A stretch of DNA of 45,508 nucleotides from Clostridiales bacterium (GTDB lineage Bacteria > Bacillota > Dethiobacteria > Dethiobacterales > Dethiobacteraceae), in NCBI GenBank assembly GCA_018335855.1, contig JAGXRM010000020.1:1-45508 (forward strand), given 5' to 3'. The notes below the pieces were generated by a model. That model did not search any database. It saw nothing but the letters and a program-made list of their open reading frames with translations, and was not told where the DNA came from. Shown in pieces: positions 40,421 through 45,508 of the stretch. The first letter of the stretch is position 1; the number at the start of each line of letters is the position of its first letter. Both the position numbers and the translations under genes were made by a program.

Positions 40421-40507
40421 CCCGATAATGGCAAACCTGCCGAAAGGTGGGGACGCAAAGCCACGGGTCTAAAACGGGATTCCCGTTATGACAGCCGGGC
40501 TGCCGAA
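40421..40507 (+). ncRNA. Cyclic di-GMP-I (GEMM-I) riboswitch aptamer
   Basis: The conserved elements appear in order: GGCAAACC (40430-40437), a GAAA tetraloop in CCGAAAGG, the core GACGCAAAGCCACGGG with GTCTA, a P3 hairpin ACGGGA-TTCCCGT (40474-40486), and the closing ATGACAGCCGGGCTGCCGAA. GGCA and TGCC close the aptamer. It lies 85 bp upstream of the RHS gene on the same strand. It binds c-di-GMP in the transcript and sets expression of the downstream gene. Confidence 0.93.
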
Positions 40508-40527
40508 GGAGCAGTTTTTGTATTTCT

Positions 40528-40564
40528 GCACCTATCCGCAAGCCGGAAGGGTGCTTTTTGTTTT
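40528..40564 (+). terminator. Terminator of the c-di-GMP riboswitch (expression platform)
   Basis: GCACC (40528-40532) pairs with GGTGC (40550-40554), with an inner CCG/CGG, followed by TTTTTGTTTT. An alternative pairing, GGAGCAG (40508-40514) with CTGCACC (40526-40532), would break it. This makes a ligand-controlled switch likely; whether ligand turns the gene on or off cannot be decided by eye. Confidence 0.75.
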
Positions 40565-40591
40565 CCACAAAACCAAAGGGGGAGTTCATTG

Positions 40592-43500
40592 ATGAGAAAA
40601 AACAGAGCGTTTATGCGGCTTCTCAGTATATTCACCATAGTCACCTTTTTGTTTGGCAGCATGGCAACGGCCTGGGCGGCTGAGCCCATCGCCAAAAACA
40701 CCTATGCCGCACCGGGCTTTGAAAACCCGTTCGGTCCGCTGGATCCCGGCGGCCTGTGGGGAATGCGGTCTGATTCCGTCACAGATATCGCGGCACAGGC
40801 AGCGCTACTGACACCGGAAATCGCGCCGGTAGACATTAAGGCACTAAACGGAGCAGCCTTTAGCCCGGACCACGTCTCCGTGATTTCCGGCGACGTAAAC
40901 ATGCGCTTTACCGACGCCGCCCTGCCCGGCTCCGGCCTTACCCTTACCGTGGACAGGTCATACTCCGGCAACACGGATGAACCCGGCCCCATGGGCTATG
41001 GCTGGACGTTCGGCTACGACCGCTACCTGCAGATGTACGAGGACTTCACCATTGTCGAATACCGCGGAGCCGACGGCCCGCGCGTTTACCACTATACAAA
41101 AAACAACCCGGACAACATGGTGCCGTCCTTTGACGGCGACCCTCTAATCTACTACGACTTGGATGACGGTTACTACACCCCGGCCTCAGGCTCATCCACA
41201 CTGACCCGTTTTGGCCCGGACAGCTATACCCTCCGTGACAAAGACGGGACGGTTTACCACTACACCGGCTACAAAGCGGGCTGGAGAAGCCAGGACCCCC
41301 GCGCCGGCAAGCTGACCGCCATCGAGGATCGAAACGGTAACCGCGTCACCTTCACCTACAACAGCGACGGCACACTGGCAGAGGCCCGCGAACCCAACAA
41401 CCGCGCGCTGTCCTTCCAGTACACCGGCGGCCTGCTGACCAAAATCACCGACCCTGCCGGCAGGACGGTCACCTATGAATACGACAGCAGCAAAAACCTG
41501 GTACGGGTCGTCAACTCCGGCGGCACGGAGGAGAGCTACACCTACGACGGTTCACGCCGCATCACCGGCCGCACGGATGCCGCCGGCCGGACTGTAACCT
41601 ACACCTACGACAGCGAAAACCGCGTTTCACGTTCCGTCCAGTCCGCGGGAACCTTCGAGCGTAATTACTCATACGACCCATCCGCCAGCCGAACCGTCGT
41701 TACGGAAGCAGGCGGCAGCACAGTCTATGAATATGACAGCAATAAAAACATCACGCTTTTCCGGGATGCTTTAGACCATGTCACTGTATACGAGTGGGAC
41801 ACACTCGGCAACATGACCGCCCTCACCGACCCGGCGGGCCAACGTACCGAATACGAATATAACGGCACGAATCTCGTCGGTGTCCGCGCCCATGACGGCA
41901 CCGTTACCCGCTTTGAATATGACCCGGTTTACAATCTGATAACAAAAACGACAGATCCCACCGGTGCCCAAACCTCTGCCGCCTACGACAGCCGGGGCAA
42001 CCTGACCGCGTTTACCGACACCCTTGGCCGGGTCACCCGCTTCGAATATAACCCCAGCGGAAAGCTTGCCGCACTCACCGACCCGGCGGAGAACCGGACG
42101 CATTACGCCTACGACAGCTACGGCCATATCCGGGAAATCACCGACCCGCTCGGTCAAAAAACAGCCTACGCCTACGACGCCGCAGGCCGCCTCCTTTCCG
42201 TCACCGAACCGGGCGGCCGCGTCACAACCATGCAGTACTCCCATGGAAACGAACCGGTGAAAATCACCGACCCCCTGGGCCGCATTACCATATTTGAGTA
42301 TAACGGTGCCGGGCAGCCCGTCCTAATCCGCACACCCCTGAACACAACACTCAGTTTCCATTACGACACCCTCGGCCGGCTAACCAGAATCACAGACACC
42401 GGCGGCGGGAGCCATACCTATACCTATGACGCCTACAGCCGCGTAACCGAAGCCGTAGATCCGCTGGGCAACCGGACACAGTTCCGCTACAACGCCCTCG
42501 GACAGGTCACGGAAAAAACAGACAGCGCGGGCCGCAGGATTCTTTACGAATACGACGCCCTCGGGCGCCCGGTCAAACTGACCGACGCCTGGGGCGAGTC
42601 CATGACCGTGTCCTACGACAGTTTCGACCGGGTCACTGCACTGACCAATCCCCTGGGCGATCTCATTCAGTTCGCCTACGACGGTGCTGGCCGGGTCACC
42701 CGGATCACCGACCCCCTGGGTCGCCAGACCGTCTACGCCTACGACGCTGCCGGGAACCTGCTGAGCCTGACCGACCCCACAGGCGCAGAAATCTCCTACG
42801 AATACAACGTTCTTGGCAACCGGATCCGGGAATCCTATCCGCTCGGTAGTTTTGTTGCGTATGAATATGACGCATCCGGCCGCCTGACGGCCATCACCAA
42901 CGCCAAAGGTCATACCACCACATACGATTACAACGAATCCGGAAACGTCAGCCAAATTACCGATGCCGCGGGTAATACCTTCTCTTACCAGTACGATACC
43001 GCCGGCAACGTCTCCCGTTATATCGACGCCGCCGGGGCGGAATACGCCTTTGATTATGACGCCCTCGACCGGCTTGCCGCCATGACTGACCCCCTCGGCC
43101 GCCACACCGCCTACAACTATGATGCCCTTGGCAACCTGACCCGCATTACCGACCCCCTGGGCCAGTCCACAACGTTCGAATACAACGCGCTGGGCTGGCT
43201 CACCAGCGTAACGGACGCACTGGGACGCGCCACCGTTTATACCTATGACTACACCCGCCGGACCGTGGAAAAAACCGACCCCACCGGCGGGATCACCCGC
43301 TTCGCCTACGACCTCCTGGACCGATTGAATACCGTCACCGATCCGGCGGGCAATGAAACGACATTCCAATACGATGCCATCGATAACCTGACCCATATTT
43401 TCGACGCGCTGGGGAATGTCACCCGCTTCGAATACGATGCCCGCGGCCAGTTGATCCGTCAAACGGAACCGGCAGGCGGAATCACCGCGTTTGAATATGA

Positions 43501-45508
43501 CGAGCGCGGCAATGTGGTGAAAACCACCGACCCCCTGGGACATACCACGCTCTACGAATATGACCCGGCCAACCGCCTGCAGCGCTTCACTGACAGCAAC
43601 GGCGGCGCCTACAGCTTTATGTACAATATCCTGGGCGAACTGGTTGAAGTAAAAGACCCCCTGGGACAGTCGGCAACCATGGAATACGACGCCCTCGGCC
43701 GCCAGGTTCGCAGTACAGACCGTAACGGCAATACCCAATCCTACCGCTATGACCCGCTCGGCCGCCTCACCGGCACATCCGATGCTCTCGGCCATGAAAG
43801 CGTCTTTGAGTATGACGCCGCGGGCAACCTGACACGCTTCACCGATGCCCTCGACCAGGCGGAACAATATCTCTACGATGAACTGGACCGCCTTACAGCC
43901 GTTATTCTCCCAAACAACGCCCGGACAAGCTTTGCGTACGACCCGGTTGGGAATATCCTGGAAGCGGCAGACCCCCTGGGCAACCGCACCGCTTTCGCCT
44001 ACGACCCCGCCGACCGGCTCATCCGCGTCACCGACGCCCTCGGCTACAGCACAGAATACGACTACGATCCCGTGGGCAATCTCATCCGTATCACCAACGC
44101 CTTGGGCAACAGTACACACTTTAATTACAACGCGCTCAACCTCCTTGCGGAGGAAATTAACCCACTCGGCGCCGCGACCCGCTACGAATACGATCCAAAC
44201 GGCAATCTCGCGCGGCGAACCGACCCCACCGACCGGAGCGCACGCTTCACCTACGACCTGAAAAACCAACTGACCGGCATCGACTACGGTTACGGGCATA
44301 CCTCCGGTTTTAGCTACGACCCCGTTGGCAACCTCCAGAGTATGTCAAGCCCCGCCTCCCGTGAAAGCTACGGCTACGATATACTCAACCGCCTGATCAG
44401 CGTGGAGAACCTCACACTGGAGAAAGCGGTCACTTTCGCCTACGACCCCGAGGGAAACCGTACCGTGCTTACCGACCCGGAAGGCCGTACACAGCACTTT
44501 GCCTACGACGCGCAAAACCGCCTCACCTCCCACACCGACCCCGACGAACTCGTCACTACGTTCCAGTTCGACCCTCTGGGCCGTATCACCGCCATCAACC
44601 GGCCAAACGGCACCAAAACCCTGCAGGGCTATGACCCTGCAGGCAATATGAGCTTTATCCGCCACCAGGGCTCCTGGGGTGCCATGGAAAGCTTCGACTA
44701 CACCTACGACGCCGCTGGCAACCGCCTGACCCAGACGGAAGCGGACGGCGGCCTCACCACCTACGAATACGACCCACTGCACCGTCAGACAAACGTCACC
44801 TACCCGGTGGAGAAAATCCGTCAGATCCGGGACACCTTCCTCACCCCGCCCAACAGTACCAACCCCTCCTCCGGGAAACCCAACCCCGGCTCCTCTGACG
44901 GGGACAAAGACCAGCCGGGCAACAGCGGCAAGAAGAATGAGATTCAAAGCGGTTCGGGAACAAGCCCGGTGTTCGCCGTAATGAAAGGAGACAATGGCAA
45001 CCGGGGCAACTCCGGTAATGCCGGTGGAAACAGCGGCAACCAGGGTAACTCCGGCAGTTCCGGTAATACTGGCAATGACAACGACAAAGGAAATTCCGGC
45101 AACGCCGGCCAAAAAGAAAAACCCGACAACAGCAACAAGCGCGGTGTCGGTAACGGCAATGGCCTTGGCCTGGAACGCGGCAAACACAAAGGCTGGTACA
45201 AAGACCAAAACGGCCTGCCGATTCCCGGCGAATACGAACTGCCCGCCTATCTCATGGAGCCCCAGGCTCAAGTCTCTTACGAGTATGATGAAGCGGGGAA
45301 CCGTATCCGCATGATGTTGGATCACGAAACTGTGGAATACAGCTATGACGAGGCGGAACGCCTGGTCACGGCAGGCAGTGATTCCTACGAATACGACGAT
45401 GCCGGCAATCTCACCGCGGTCTACCGTCCCGACGGTGCCGCTCTCTACGACTACGATGAAGCGGGACGTTTGAGCGAAGTCTGGTTCGACGACGGGACCT
45501 GGCTCGGG
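40592..45508 (+). CDS. Giant secreted RHS/YD-repeat protein (partial, first 1639 residues)
   Basis: ATG at 40592 follows GGGGGAG with 7-base spacing; the frame stays open to the window edge. A signal peptide (MRKNRAFMRLLSIFTIVTFL, cut near AWA-AEP, residue 31) is followed by an RHS N-terminal domain at about 90-230 (LTLTVDRSYSGN; PMGYGWTFGYDRYLQM). From about residue 245 on come dozens of YD repeats of about 21 residues, pattern G-----T-Y-YD--GNL--ITDPLG. Such repeats fold into a hollow shell that often encloses a C-terminal toxin or adhesin; that end lies outside the window. Residues of about 1410-1530 are a Gly/Asn/Ser-rich insert. Codon use is more GC-rich than in the neighbours. The c-di-GMP riboswitch upstream suggests a role in surface attachment or biofilm versus motility. 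Confidence 0.92.
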   Translation, partial: MRKNRAFMRLLSIFTIVTFLFGSMATAWAAEPIAKNTYAAPGFENPFGPLDPGGLWGMRSDSVTDIAAQAALLTPEIAPVDIKALNGAAFSPDHVSVISGDVNMRFTDAALPGSGLTLTVDRSYSGNTDEPGPMGYGWTFGYDRYLQMYEDFTIVEYRGADGPRVYHYTKNNPDNMVPSFDGDPLIYYDLDDGYYTPASGSSTLTRFGPDSYTLRDKDGTVYHYTGYKAGWRSQDPRAGKLTAIEDRNGNRVTFTYNSDGTLAEAREPNNRALSFQYTGGLLTKITDPAGRTVTYEYDSSKNLVRVVNSGGTEESYTYDGSRRITGRTDAAGRTVTYTYDSENRVSRSVQSAGTFERNYSYDPSASRTVVTEAGGSTVYEYDSNKNITLFRDALDHVTVYEWDTLGNMTALTDPAGQRTEYEYNGTNLVGVRAHDGTVTRFEYDPVYNLITKTTDPTGAQTSAAYDSRGNLTAFTDTLGRVTRFEYNPSGKLAALTDPAENRTHYAYDSYGHIREITDPLGQKTAYAYDAAGRLLSVTEPGGRVTTMQYSHGNEPVKITDPLGRITIFEYNGAGQPVLIRTPLNTTLSFHYDTLGRLTRITDTGGGSHTYTYDAYSRVTEAVDPLGNRTQFRYNALGQVTEKTDSAGRRILYEYDALGRPVKLTDAWGESMTVSYDSFDRVTALTNPLGDLIQFAYDGAGRVTRITDPLGRQTVYAYDAAGNLLSLTDPTGAEISYEYNVLGNRIRESYPLGSFVAYEYDASGRLTAITNAKGHTTTYDYNESGNVSQITDAAGNTFSYQYDTAGNVSRYIDAAGAEYAFDYDALDRLAAMTDPLGRHTAYNYDALGNLTRITDPLGQSTTFEYNALGWLTSVTDALGRATVYTYDYTRRTVEKTDPTGGITRFAYDLLDRLNTVTDPAGNETTFQYDAIDNLTHIFDALGNVTRFEYDARGQLIRQTEPAGGITAFEYDERGNVVKTTDPLGHTTLYEYDPANRLQRFTDSNGGAYSFMYNILGELVEVKDPLGQSATMEYDALGRQVRSTDRNGNTQSYRYDPLGRLTGTSDALGHESVFEYDAAGNLTRFTDALDQAEQYLYDELDRLTAVILPNNARTSFAYDPVGNILEAADPLGNRTAFAYDPADRLIRVTDALGYSTEYDYDPVGNLIRITNALGNSTHFNYNALNLLAEEINPLGAATRYEYDPNGNLARRTDPTDRSARFTYDLKNQLTGIDYGYGHTSGFSYDPVGNLQSMSSPASRESYGYDILNRLISVENLTLEKAVTFAYDPEGNRTVLTDPEGRTQHFAYDAQNRLTSHTDPDELVTTFQFDPLGRITAINRPNGTKTLQGYDPAGNMSFIRHQGSWGAMESFDYTYDAAGNRLTQTEADGGLTTYEYDPLHRQTNVTYPVEKIRQIRDTFLTPPNSTNPSSGKPNPGSSDGDKDQPGNSGKKNEIQSGSGTSPVFAVMKGDNGNRGNSGNAGGNSGNQGNSGSSGNTGNDNDKGNSGNAGQKEKPDNSNKRGVGNGNGLGLERGKHKGWYKDQNGLPIPGEYELPAYLMEPQAQVSYEYDEAGNRIRMMLDHETVEYSYDEAERLVTAGSDSYEYDDAGNLTAVYRPDGAALYDYDEAGRLSEVWFDDGTWLG
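41320..44810 (+). repeat. YD-repeat array at DNA level
   Basis: Units of about 63 bp code for the 21-residue YD motif. Short DNA words recur (for example GACCCCCTGGG near 42270, 42712, 43149, 43531 and 43972), so parts of the array are still similar enough to recombine. The long open frames on the opposite strand here are a by-product of this regular codon pattern. Confidence 0.8.
44860..45180 (+). other. Coding stretch for a Gly/Asn/Ser-rich low-complexity insert
   Basis: Inside the RHS frame this part encodes repeats like GNSGNAGGNSGNQGNSGS followed by a Lys/Asp-rich segment, interrupting the YD array, which resumes at about 45275 (VSYEYDEAGNRIRMM). It looks like a flexible linker or a wall-spanning spacer. 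Confidence 0.75.

Noticed and set aside
40421-40428. CCCGATAA read as a sigma-28 (flagellar) -10 box
   Set aside because: There is no TAAA-type -35 at the right distance and the bases belong to the 5' side of the riboswitch aptamer.
42380-44299. A 639-codon open frame on the minus strand, plus others at 41771-42244 and 44345-45325
   Set aside because: They are exact antisense of the YD repeats. The regular codon pattern of the RHS frame leaves the opposite strand free of stops; the translation is a Gly/Val-rich repeat without a ribosome site.
41320-44810. A CRISPR array or tandem DNA repeat suggested by recurring words
   Set aside because: The periodicity is the 63-bp coding unit of the YD repeats and the units are diverged coding sequence, not identical repeats with spacers.

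Overview
The window looks like a piece of a chromosome from a strictly anaerobic, respiring member of the Clostridia (Bacillota), of the Peptococcaceae or Dethiobacter kind. This rests on GGAGG-type ribosome sites before nearly every gene (including TTG and GTG starts), the two radical-SAM genes nirJ1/nirJ2, a ResB/CcsA pair, a large set of multiheme c-type cytochromes without an obvious outer-membrane porin, selenocysteine genes and a type I c-di-GMP riboswitch. The species cannot be read from the sequence.

Positions 1-14439, minus strand, are an electron-transfer locus. Six cytochromes carry 62 CXXCH haem sites between them (9, 12, 17, 12, 6 and 6, in transcription order). A module made of a membrane-anchored 12-haem NapC/NirT-type cytochrome followed by an anchored TPR protein occurs twice (13011-11222 and 9316-7467). 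The first copy is followed by a 17-haem cytochrome. The second is followed by an anchored NHL beta-propeller and a 6-haem secreted cytochrome. Two small lipoproteins, a second 6-haem cytochrome and the start of an Ig-like surface protein complete the locus. A 9-haem lipoprotein cytochrome is a separate unit with a CRP/FNR-like operator.

Positions 14643-31835, minus strand, make haem and put it on cytochromes. hemL stands alone. From ccmA (start 31835) down to ahbB (end 17306) the order is ccmA, ccmB, ccmC, ccmD, ccmE, resB, ccsA, hemA, hemX-like, precorrin-2 dehydrogenase, hemC, cobA-hemD fusion, ahbC (nirJ1), hemB, ahbD (nirJ2), ahbA, ahbB. With hemL this covers every step from glutamyl-tRNA to haem b by the siroheme-dependent route, plus a mixed cytochrome c maturation set: System I CcmABCDE, with a CX3Y-type CcmE, next to System II ResB/CcsA. 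A plus-strand cassette sits between hemL and ahbB: an AbrB/VapB-like antitoxin followed by an MntA/HepT toxin-antitoxin pair, each behind its own copy of nearly the same promoter.

Positions 32086-40221 hold asnB, a 50-residue plus-strand protein, a CGGC-domain protein, and an operon selA-selB-selD followed by a PTS EIIC-like membrane protein. The selD gene is itself a selenoprotein gene: an in-frame TGA at codon 17 was read through from a well-supported GTG start. Two copies of a palindromic repeat with the core GGGGACGGTTCTC sit directly behind stop codons (20262-20349 and 34697-34759), and a different 124-bp palindrome lies in the cytochrome cluster (11048-11171).

Positions 40421-45508, plus strand, hold a c-di-GMP-I riboswitch with a terminator, then a very large secreted RHS/YD-repeat protein that runs off the window. 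Cyclic di-GMP therefore probably controls this surface protein.
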